A stretch of 36,365 nt of DNA. It comes from Clostridiales bacterium. GTDB lineage: Bacteria > Bacillota > Clostridia > Christensenellales > CAG-138. Within the stretch, counting starts at the first letter, position 1, and each line of letters begins with the position of its first letter. Positions 1 through 7,215 of the stretch are shown here, piece after piece. Location: assembly GCA_004556165.1 (NCBI GenBank), contig SFIR01000016.1, forward strand, positions 1-36,365, read 5' to 3'. Position numbers and translations under genes: made by a program. The notes under the pieces are model-generated. The model was given only the letters and a program-made list of their open reading frames with translations, had not been told where the DNA came from and ran no database searches.

Positions 1-2942
1 ATGAAATTCGGAACGGCAGGGGAGTACTCATATTCGTTTTTATCATAATCGGTCACGCTCCGCTTTGCGTTCGTCACCGTAGCCTCAATAAACGGATAAG
101 TATAATTGAGAAGAGCCGAAAGCTCATCATGCGGAAGGGCCTTTGCTTTTTCCGTCCATTCGATATAAGCTCTTTCATCCAGCTTTCCGCCGATAATACC
201 GCTGTTCCTGAGGGAATTTACGCTGAGGAGCTTTGTATGCAGCTTTTCCGTGCCGAGTATGGTGACAACGCCCTTCCTTGCCGCCTCAAGGCTCAGCCCA
301 AGGGGAAAGAACGAACCTATCATTTCGAGTATCCTGCGGTCGGTGAGCGGAGAGGCATATTCTGCAAGCTTCCTGTTCATCTGCTTATCAGCTCCGAGCA
401 TGATAAGCCTTTCCCTCGCACGCGTCATGCCGACATAGAGGATACGCTTTTCCTCCTCGCGCTGCCTGTAATCCTCGCGCAGCTTTATTGCGCGCCTTAT
501 TATCGGAAGGCTTCCGCTCTCGCCGAAGGCCTTGAGCCTGAGCCCCACGCCGAGCTCGGGGTCGAATACCGCCGTATCGCTGCTCGCGCGCGTGCTGAAC
601 CTGCCCGTAATGCCTGCAAGGAAGACCACGGGGAATTCAAGCCCCTTGCTCTTATGCACGCTCATCACGCGCACCGCATCAACGGACATCTGCTGCGCAG
701 CGCCCTCCTTGCCCCTTTCATTCATCATATCCAGCATACGGATAAAGCCGTGCAGACCGTTCCTTTGGCTGCTCTCATAGAAATGCGCACGGTCAACCAG
801 CTTCATAAGGTTTGCCTGCCGCACCGTGCCGCCCGGGAGCACGCCGAGGAAGCTGTAATAATTCGTTTCACTTATGAGCCTGCTTATGAGCGCCTCAACG
901 CCCGACCGCCTCACGAATTCGCGCCAGATTTCGATATCCGAAAGCAGCTTCCCGCATTTTCTTCCGCAGCTTTCTTCATTCGCCTCCGAAGCCGCGATAA
1001 CGGCATCCAAAAGCTCCGTTTTCTTCGACCTATCCGAGTATTTCGTCCTGAGCAGCACCGCTTCGCCGCTCGTCAGCCCGACTATCGGCGAGCGCAGCAC
1101 GCTCATCAGGGGTACATCCTGCCGCCTGTTATCTATGATGCGGAGAAGATTGATAAAGATTTGAACCTCGACGGCATCGTAAAAGCCCTCGCTCAGCGCA
1201 GCGACGCAGGGAATGCCGCAGGCGGAGAGGGTGTTGACCCAGCTCAGCGCGGCTCCGGTCGTTCTGCGCATGAGCACGGCAAAATCGGAATACGCACAGC
1301 GGCGCATACGCCCGAGCTGCTTATCAAAGACCATGGAGGAATCCATTATCCGCCGTATCTCGGAAGCCGCAGCCAGTGCCTCCGCTTCGGCGCGCTCATA
1401 GGTCTCCGGCTCGTCCTCATCCTCTTTTTCCTCATCCTCGCCGAGAGAAATCAGCATTAGCTCGGCGCATCCGCCCTCGGCTTCTCCGCCCGGACGCAGC
1501 GCCGCGCCGCGTGAATAGTCTATCTCGCCTATGCCGCCGCGCATGACCTCGGAAAAGACCGTGTTCGTTGCCTCGATAACTGCCGCCTTGCTTCTGAAAT
1601 TTCGGTTGAGCTCTATCCTCGTCCCCGAAACGCCGTCCTTGTAGCGTTCGTATTTATCGAGGAAATTGGCAGGCTCCGCCTGGCGGAAGCGGTAAATGCT
1701 CTGCTTCACATCTCCGACCATGAAAAGATTATCGCCTCGTGCAACGGAAGCAATTACAGCATCCTGCACGGGGTTCGTATCCTGATATTCGTCAACGAAA
1801 ATATAGCTGAATTTTGCCCTGTACTCCTCCGCAATCCTCTCATCCTTCAGCACTTCGTATGTGAACTGCTCCATATCGTTGAAATCTATAACGGCAGCAT
1901 TGCGCTTTTTCTCCGCATATGCCGCCATGAATGCCTCGGTCAGGGAATACAGTGCGCCCATGCAGGGGCGGTACGCCTTGGCGAGCTTTCTCTCCTCCTC
2001 ATGGGAAAGCCCAAAATCCGCTTTGAGTTTATCGACAAAATCCTTTATGCTCTTTCTGTACCTTTCGACATTATCCGGAATCTCCTCACCCTTTGCCTTC
2101 CTCGGAAGCCTCGGCAGGGAGTAACCGTCAAGCTTGCGGTGTACATCGTCATAGCCTGCGGAATTCGCAAAATTCAGAAGATCCGCGGCATATTTATGCA
2201 CCGTATCAAGGTATTTCAGCCCAATATCGCCCTCATAGGAAAGCTCCTCCGCAAGCTTATCCGCATCAAGGTACATGGAATGTATGCTCCTCCTGAGCCC
2301 ATTCATCAGCTCCTCGGAGGCTGAATCGAAGCTTTCGTCAAATTCCTCATCATATGCCGTTGCCGCCCTTGCAAGGAACGAAAGCGGATCGGGCCTTGCA
2401 ATGATATAGGAATAGGTATCCAGAATGAGCTGTTCCGTCTCATCATCGCGCAGACAGCGGATAAGGCTGTTGAATTCGTTCCCGGGATCCTTTTCGGCAG
2501 CAGCGTAAGCGGCTTCCAGCACCTCATCCAGCGCTTCCGCCTGCATGATGACCGCTTCCGAATCGTCAGCAACGCGGAATGCGGGGTCAATGCCTGCTTC
2601 ATGCGCATTTCTTCTCAGAACATCGCTGCAAAAGCTGTGAATGGTGGAGATATTCGCGCTGCCTATATCGGCAGCCGCATCGTAGAGATGCAGCTTTTTT
2701 GCTTCGTCCGTTTCTTCGTCCGCCAGGCTGTTCAGCTTCGATTCAATGCGCTGCTTCATTTCGGCAGCGGCGGCACGGGTAAAGGTCACGACAAGAAGCT
2801 CATCGACCTTGACTCCCGAGGCGATGAGCCTTGCAATGCGTTCGGTCATAACGGCGGTCTTGCCTGCGCCGGCGGCAGCCGATACGAGAAGATTTCCCTT
2901 TGTTTCGATCGCTCTTTCCTGTTCCTCTGTGAAAACCGGCAT
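1..2942 (-). CDS. addA: AddA, ATP-dependent helicase/nuclease subunit A (3' end outside window)
   Basis: AddA is the UvrD-like helicase and nuclease subunit of the AddAB complex, which resects double-strand breaks for RecA repair. The frame is open from ATG 2942 to the window edge without interruption (980 codons). The start has a GGAGG site just upstream. Visible SF1 helicase motifs are Walker A AAAGAGKT (residues 22-29), TFTRAAAAEM, the Walker B-type DEYQD (about 383-387), VGDVKQSIYRFR, NRNFRS, VHKSKGLEFPVV (about 761) and YVGMTRARERL (about 836). The family is usually about 1200 aa, so the RecB-type nuclease domain with its Fe-S cysteines would lie beyond base 1. addB is not directly upstream; the gene has its own promoter and diverges from feoA. 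The family call is secure. Confidence 0.95.
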   Translation of the reverse strand, partial: MPVFTEEQERAIETKGNLLVSAAAGAGKTAVMTERIARLIASGVKVDELLVVTFTRAAAAEMKQRIESKLNSLADEETDEAKKLHLYDAAADIGSANISTIHSFCSDVLRRNAHEAGIDPAFRVADDSEAVIMQAEALDEVLEAAYAAAEKDPGNEFNSLIRCLRDDETEQLILDTYSYIIARPDPLSFLARAATAYDEEFDESFDSASEELMNGLRRSIHSMYLDADKLAEELSYEGDIGLKYLDTVHKYAADLLNFANSAGYDDVHRKLDGYSLPRLPRKAKGEEIPDNVERYRKSIKDFVDKLKADFGLSHEEERKLAKAYRPCMGALYSLTEAFMAAYAEKKRNAAVIDFNDMEQFTYEVLKDERIAEEYRAKFSYIFVDEYQDTNPVQDAVIASVARGDNLFMVGDVKQSIYRFRQAEPANFLDKYERYKDGVSGTRIELNRNFRSKAAVIEATNTVFSEVMRGGIGEIDYSRGAALRPGGEAEGGCAELMLISLGEDEEKEDEDEPETYERAEAEALAAASEIRRIMDSSMVFDKQLGRMRRCAYSDFAVLMRRTTGAALSWVNTLSACGIPCVAALSEGFYDAVEVQIFINLLRIIDNRRQDVPLMSVLRSPIVGLTSGEAVLLRTKYSDRSKKTELLDAVIAASEANEESCGRKCGKLLSDIEIWREFVRRSGVEALISRLISETNYYSFLGVLPGGTVRQANLMKLVDRAHFYESSQRNGLHGFIRMLDMMNERGKEGAAQQMSVDAVRVMSVHKSKGLEFPVVFLAGITGRFSTRASSDTAVFDPELGVGLRLKAFGESGSLPIIRRAIKLREDYRQREEEKRILYVGMTRARERLIMLGADKQMNRKLAEYASPLTDRRILEMIGSFFPLGLSLEAARKGVVTILGTEKLHTKLLSVNSLRNSGIIGGKLDERAYIEWTEKAKALPHDELSALLNYTYPFIEATVTNAKRSVTDYDKNEYEYSPAVPNF

Positions 2943-2972
2943 AAAGACCTCCGAAAACTGATTTATACAGGT

Positions 2973-3001
2973 ATTGTATAATAATTTCCTTTTCCTTGCA
3001 A
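2973..3001 (-). promoter_or_regulatory. Probable sigma-A promoter of addA
   Basis: Read on the minus strand, TTGCAA (2996-3001) and TACAAT (2973-2978) are separated by 17 bp. They lie about 30 bp upstream of the addA start codon. Each hexamer is close to consensus. Confidence 0.6.
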
Positions 3002-3012
3002 GCGCAATTCAC

Positions 3013-3032
3013 ATGCCTTGGCAAAAAGGCAT
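3013..3032. promoter_or_regulatory. Inverted repeat in the addA-feoA divergent region
   Basis: ATGCCTT-6-AAGGCAT is a perfect 7-bp inverted repeat between addA and feoA, 43 bp before the feoA start. It could be an operator or a hairpin in the feoA leader. It is unlike the GGTTAGC palindromes at the second feo locus. I see no strong promoter for feoA here. Confidence 0.3.
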
Positions 3033-3075
3033 ATCGTGTCAGTAAGTGAAATTCATCGGTTTGGAGGTTTTCTCT

Positions 3076-3309
3076 ATGAAAGGAACGCTTCAGGAGCTTA
3101 AAAGGGGGGAAACGGCGGTTGTATTAAAGGTTGACGAAAGCCTGTCCTGCCGAAGACGCCTTGAGGAGCTGGGTTTTCTCCCCGGAGAGACCGTCCGCTG
3201 CGCGCTCACAAGTCCCCTCGGCTGGCCCCATGCCTATCATGTGATGGGCGGGGTCGTTGCGCTGCGCGAGAGCGAGGCGGAGGGCATTTTTATCACGAGA
3301 ATCGGGTAA
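3076..3309 (+). CDS. feoA: FeoA-like small SH3-domain protein
   Basis: FeoA is a small cytoplasmic protein with an SH3-like fold that supports the Fe(II) transporter FeoB. The protein has 77 residues, which is normal for the family. It carries the typical RRRLEELGFLPGETVRC segment (about 28-44), followed by VALRESEAEGIFI near the end. The ATG at 3076 was chosen over an upstream ATG at 3046 because it has TTGGAGG at a good distance, and because FeoA proteins begin close to this point. feoB follows 7 bp after the stop, so the two are almost certainly one operon and translationally coupled. Confidence 0.9.
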   Translation: MKGTLQELKRGETAVVLKVDESLSCRRRLEELGFLPGETVRCALTSPLGWPHAYHVMGGVVALRESEAEGIFITRIG

Positions 3310-3316
3310 AACGGCT

Positions 3317-5155
3317 ATGAAACAGCAAAAAAACCGCGAATACAATTACACCGTTGCCCTTGCAGGCAGTCCCAACGTCGGCAAATCCACAATCTTCAAT
3401 GCGCTCACGGGGCTTAAACAGCATACCGGCAACTGGACGGGGAAGACCGTCGAGACAGCAATGGGGTATTTTGACCTGCCCTGCGGCGAAAGAATACAGC
3501 TCATCGACCTGCCCGGCTGCTATTCGCTCGTGCCCTGCTCGGATGAGGAAGCGGTCGCAGGGGATTTTCTCGAAAGCGGCAAAGCCGACGCCGTCATAGC
3601 CGTGCTCGACGCAAACTGCCTGAAGCGCTGCCTCATGCTGCTTGAGGGGATAACGAAGCTGACAAGCAATGTTGTCGTTGCCGTCAACCTCGTTGACGAA
3701 GCGGAGCGTGCAGGAATCAAAATCGATGCGAAGCTGCTTTCGGAAAGGCTGTCCCTGCCCGTCATCCTCTGCGCCGGAAGAAGCGGCAGGGGCATACCCG
3801 AGCTGAAAAAGAGCCTTGAAGAACTTCTCCATGCTCCTAAGGAAGAAAAAGCCTGCGATTCCTGCTGCGGAAGCTGCACTGCCTGCTGCGGCGTAAGAGC
3901 CGTACAGCCCTCGTTCCTTCCGGACGGAGTGATAACGGGGGAGGGGGAGGGAAAGGGCAAAAAAAGAGCGGTTCTCGATACGCTTCTGACCAACCGCTTT
4001 GCCGCATTCCCGATTATGCTCCTGATGCTCCTCGGGATACTCTATATCACCGTCGTGGGCGCAAATAAGCCCTCGGAATGGCTTTCCTCGCTCTTTTCCG
4101 TTATCGGGAATTTTCTGAGCGGTGCGCTTTCTTTCCTGCCCGATATGATCCGCGGCGCGCTCGTTGACGGCGTATACGGTACGCTTTCAAGGGTCGTATC
4201 GGTCATGCTTCCGCCGATGGCGATATTCTTTCCGCTTTTTACGCTTGCGGAGGATTTCGGGCTGCTTCCGAGGCTCGCCTTTAACCTTGACCGCTGCTTT
4301 GCCTGCTGCGGAAGCTGCGGAAAGCAGGCGCTGACGATGTGCATGGGGCTCGGCTGCAATGCGGTCGGCGTCACGGGCTGCCGCATCATCCCGGGCAGAA
4401 AGGAAAGGCTAATCGCAATCCTCACCAACTGCTTTGTGCCCTGCAACGGCAGATTTCCCCTGCTCATTGCCGTTATAACGCTGTTCTTTGCGGGGAGCGG
4501 CGGCATAACCTCCGCGCTGATGCTCGCGGCTTCCATAATACTATCCGTGCTCGTGACGCTTGCGGTATCGTTTTTCCTAAGCCGAACGCTTTTCCGTTCG
4601 CAGCCCTCGCATTTCATACTCGAGCTTCCTCCGTACCGCAAGCCCAAGGTCGGCGAGGTCATTGTAAGGAGCATACTGGATCGGACTTTGAAAATCCTCG
4701 GCCGCGCCGCCGTCGTTGCTGCCCCTGCCGGGCTCATCATCTTCGTACTTTCAAATATCGTTATCGGAAATGCAAGCGTCCTTTCCCATATCTGCGCCTT
4801 TCTCGATCCGCTCGGCAGGTTCATGGGGCTTGACGGCAGCATACTCACCGCATTCATACTGAGCTTTCCGGCAAATGAGCTCGTCCTTCCCCTGCTCGGC
4901 ATGCTCTATTCGTCCTCATCCCTCCTTTCCGACCTTTCCCTGCCTGCGCTCGGCGGACTGCTCATCGAAAACGCATGGACTGTGCGGACTGCCCTTTGCT
5001 TCCTCATCTTCACCCTCTTTCACTGGCCCTGCAGCACCACGCTGCTGACGGTAAAGAAGGAAACGGGCAGCAGGGGACTGACGGCGCTTGCCTTCCTAAT
5101 CCCGACCGCAGTCGGCATCCTTCTGTGCGCGGGACTAAAGCTCCTGCTTCCTTGA
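3317..5155 (+). CDS. feoB: FeoB, ferrous iron transporter, short form with Cys-rich linker
   Basis: FeoB is the polytopic membrane Fe(II) permease with an N-terminal GTP-binding domain. Visible G motifs are GSPNVGKST (residues 17-25), TGNWTGKTVE (switch I), DLPG (64-67) and NLVD (about 125). The membrane part has the gate-type segment GLGCNAVGVTGCRII and NCFVPCNGRFP. The protein has 612 residues, clearly shorter than the 808-residue FeoB at the second locus. Between the G domain and the first membrane helix lies a cysteine-rich stretch (about 179-192) with CDSCCGSCTACC. The ATG at 3317 was preferred to the earlier in-frame start at 3257, which would overlap feoA by 53 bp. The ribosome site is weak (ACGG), so coupling to feoA is likely. 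Confidence 0.93.
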   Translation: MKQQKNREYNYTVALAGSPNVGKSTIFNALTGLKQHTGNWTGKTVETAMGYFDLPCGERIQLIDLPGCYSLVPCSDEEAVAGDFLESGKADAVIAVLDANCLKRCLMLLEGITKLTSNVVVAVNLVDEAERAGIKIDAKLLSERLSLPVILCAGRSGRGIPELKKSLEELLHAPKEEKACDSCCGSCTACCGVRAVQPSFLPDGVITGEGEGKGKKRAVLDTLLTNRFAAFPIMLLMLLGILYITVVGANKPSEWLSSLFSVIGNFLSGALSFLPDMIRGALVDGVYGTLSRVVSVMLPPMAIFFPLFTLAEDFGLLPRLAFNLDRCFACCGSCGKQALTMCMGLGCNAVGVTGCRIIPGRKERLIAILTNCFVPCNGRFPLLIAVITLFFAGSGGITSALMLAASIILSVLVTLAVSFFLSRTLFRSQPSHFILELPPYRKPKVGEVIVRSILDRTLKILGRAAVVAAPAGLIIFVLSNIVIGNASVLSHICAFLDPLGRFMGLDGSILTAFILSFPANELVLPLLGMLYSSSSLLSDLSLPALGGLLIENAWTVRTALCFLIFTLFHWPCSTTLLTVKKETGSRGLTALAFLIPTAVGILLCAGLKLLLP

Positions 5156-5181
5156 CAAGAATCGGGCTTATATGTTATACT
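5152..5181 (+). promoter_or_regulatory. Strong sigma-A promoter for the lipoprotein gene
   Basis: TTGACA (5152-5157) and TATACT (5176-5181) are 18 bp apart. The -35 box overlaps the stop codon of feoB. The promoter sits about 60 bp before the next start codon, so that gene can be expressed independently of feoAB. Confidence 0.75.
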
Positions 5182-5242
5182 GTTTCCGTAAATATTGGAT
5201 TAACAGCAGTACCCCCTGACGATGATTAAAACGGAGGCAGAT

Positions 5243-6421
5243 ATGAAAAAGATTATATGTGTTTTGAGCGTTCTTCTTCTCATCTTTCTTACCGCATGCG
5301 GAGGCACGGCTGTCGGCCGTTATGAATCGGAGGATTATGCTTTCGATAAGCTCACATTCTCCGATTCCGCGCGAATGGTTTATATCGGAAATAATGAGCT
5401 TGTAATCAGCGAGGATGCCGTTTCGGGAAGCTCAAGGCTGCTCACGACCCGTGTCGTTGACCTCGGCAAGGCAAAAGTGACCGAAACCCGAAGGTATAAG
5501 CATGATGCGGAGTATGAATACAGGCTTTCTCCCGTTCGCTATGATGGCGACAGGCTCGTTTACGAGGTCTATTTCAGCAATCCCGATTACTATTTCGGCA
5601 GTTCCGAGCCCATGCCCGAATTCTTCCTTATCGGAAGCATAAAATCGAAAAAGCTTGAGGAATTCCGCGTTCAATCCTGCACCGGCGTTTTCAGCTTCGA
5701 TTGCAGCAAGTATTATTACCCTCTTGACAATACCGTTTACTGCACCGATGTCAAAACGGGCGCAACCGAGGTCTTTGCGGAGTTCCCCTCCGACAGCACG
5801 CTGAGCTTTGCTTCAAGGGTCAATGCGGACGGCAGCATTTATTCCCTCAGCGTCAATCCCCACGGCGGTGACAGCTATTACTGCCATCTCGACCTCAATA
5901 CCGGCAAGGTGTCCAATGCCGTCTTCAGGGGCAGCAATGCCCGTAATGTCGGGGAGCTTGGGGATTACACGGTTATACTCAAGTATCCCGACGACAACGA
6001 AGGTCCCCTCACCGAGCAGCTCTATCTCGTCAATAACGCCGGACATGCCGGCGACAGCTCCTTCTATCTCGACATCGGCACAGCCTTTTCCACCCACGAC
6101 GCTTTGGTCGAAACCGCCGATGTTAAGCTGTATTCTCCGGGCTATCTCGTCATTCTCAATTCCTCGGACGGCAATTATCGGCTGAAGGTAGGCTTAATCG
6201 GCTCCGATTTTGCGGAGTTTGCGGATGTAAGCTCCTTGGGAAGGCTTAACTCCCTGACCTCTGCCGCCTATGCCGACGATGTTTCCGTCGGAGATAATAA
6301 TACAGGCGTTTTCGCCTTTATCCTTGACGGAAAGCTCCATATCGTGAATCCCGCTGTGCTCAATTTCATCACCAAGATTCCATTGCAGAGGCTTCCCTAT
6401 GTCAATCTGAAGCTCGGCTGA
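5243..6421 (+). CDS. Lipoprotein of unknown function
   Basis: A protein of 392 residues with a lipoprotein signal: a lysine-start N-terminus, a hydrophobic stretch and the lipobox LTAC at about residues 17-20, so it should be anchored to the outer face of the membrane. GGAGG sits 6 bp before ATG 5243; the in-frame ATG at 5222 has no such site. The mature part is rich in beta-type segments, Tyr, Asp and Gly (for example YRLSPVRYDGDRLVYEV and SVNPHGGDSYYCHLDLNTG), which resembles a beta-propeller fold. I see no catalytic motif and do not recognise the family. It has its own promoter, so its position after feoAB is weak evidence for an iron role. Confidence 0.8.
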   Translation: MKKIICVLSVLLLIFLTACGGTAVGRYESEDYAFDKLTFSDSARMVYIGNNELVISEDAVSGSSRLLTTRVVDLGKAKVTETRRYKHDAEYEYRLSPVRYDGDRLVYEVYFSNPDYYFGSSEPMPEFFLIGSIKSKKLEEFRVQSCTGVFSFDCSKYYYPLDNTVYCTDVKTGATEVFAEFPSDSTLSFASRVNADGSIYSLSVNPHGGDSYYCHLDLNTGKVSNAVFRGSNARNVGELGDYTVILKYPDDNEGPLTEQLYLVNNAGHAGDSSFYLDIGTAFSTHDALVETADVKLYSPGYLVILNSSDGNYRLKVGLIGSDFAEFADVSSLGRLNSLTSAAYADDVSVGDNNTGVFAFILDGKLHIVNPAVLNFITKIPLQRLPYVNLKLG

Positions 6422-6458
6422 GCCGAATCCCGGCTTTCCCCTTTTCCCGAAATATACA

Positions 6459-6495
6459 GGGCTGTATCAAGCTTTGTTTGATACAGCCCATTTTT
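6459..6495 (+). terminator. Intrinsic terminator after the lipoprotein gene
   Basis: A perfect 12-bp stem (GGGCTGTATCAA, 6459-6470, with TTGATACAGCCC, 6478-6489) and a 7-nt loop are followed by ATTTTTC. The minus-strand exit has no clear T tract, so it mainly serves the plus-strand gene. It lies between converging genes. Confidence 0.85.
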
Positions 6496-6537
6496 CATGC
6501 CTTTTCATGCTTATAATGCGCTTTATGCTTCCTGCCT

Positions 6538-7203
6538 TTATTTCATCAGCATTTCCTTCAAATCCTCAACGGTTTCGGCAATAAAATCCGCCCCTGCGCC
6601 CGTCAGCTCCTCTCGCGAGCCGAAGCCGTAGAGCACGCCTATGCTCGGAAGGGAGGTCTCCTTCGCGCCCTCTATATCGTAGCAGCGATCGCCGACCATG
6701 ACGGCATTTGCGCCCCGCGGATCGAGGTTAGTCCTTATCTCCGGGCAAAAATCCAGCACCGCCGAAATTATCTCGCGCTTACCGGGGCGTTTATCATCAA
6801 GGGTATTGCCGAATACTCCCGTAAAATACTTCGATACTCCGAAATGCTCGAGTATCCTTTCGGTATAGATCTCGGGCTTGCCCGTGGCAACGAAGAGCTT
6901 TTTGCCGCTTTCGGTGAGCTCTTTCAGCATTTCCTCAATGCCGCCATACAGCCCGTTCTCAAAGAGCCCCGTTACGCTGAAGCGTTCGCGGTAATATTCC
7001 GTTGCCTGCTTCGCTTCCTCATCCGAAAGCCCGAAAAAGGCTTTGAAGGAATATGCGAGCGGCGGCCCGATGAATTTTTTGAGCTCCGCTCTGTCCGCAG
7101 CCTTGATGCCGAATTTCGAAAGCGCGTACTCCACGCAGCTCGTGATGCCGGGCGCGGAATCTGTCAGCGTGCCGTCAAGATCGAACAGTATATAATCAAA
7201 CAT
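6538..7203 (-). CDS. HAD-superfamily phosphatase (Gph/PpaX-like)
   Basis: A cytoplasmic haloacid-dehalogenase phosphatase of 221 residues, a usual length for subfamily IA. Motif I is DLDGT (Asp8 nucleophile, Asp10 acid/base). Motif II is FVATGKPE, a lysine lies in the KREIISAVL region, and motif IV is GDRCYDIEGA. A helical cap follows motif I (residues about 15-80). This matches phosphoglycolate phosphatase or pyrophosphatase PpaX-like enzymes; the true substrate cannot be read from sequence. The start has GGGAGAAAG upstream. It lies 12 bp after mrdA and is the last gene of the mreC-mreD-mrdA transcript, possibly only as a passenger. Confidence 0.88.
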   Translation of the reverse strand: MFDYILFDLDGTLTDSAPGITSCVEYALSKFGIKAADRAELKKFIGPPLAYSFKAFFGLSDEEAKQATEYYRERFSVTGLFENGLYGGIEEMLKELTESGKKLFVATGKPEIYTERILEHFGVSKYFTGVFGNTLDDKRPGKREIISAVLDFCPEIRTNLDPRGANAVMVGDRCYDIEGAKETSLPSIGVLYGFGSREELTGAGADFIAETVEDLKEMLMK

Positions 7204-7215
7204 ATCTTTCTCCCA

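Noticed and set aside
129..1460. 443-codon plus-strand frame across addA, and several shorter ones up to 2981
   Set aside because: The minus strand reads as one uninterrupted addA with all helicase motifs; the plus-strand frames have no recognisable protein features and arise from skewed codon use.
3257..3316. N-terminal extension of FeoB from ATG 3257
   Set aside because: It lies inside feoA in another frame, is not protein-like, and FeoB homology starts just before the G1 motif after ATG 3317.
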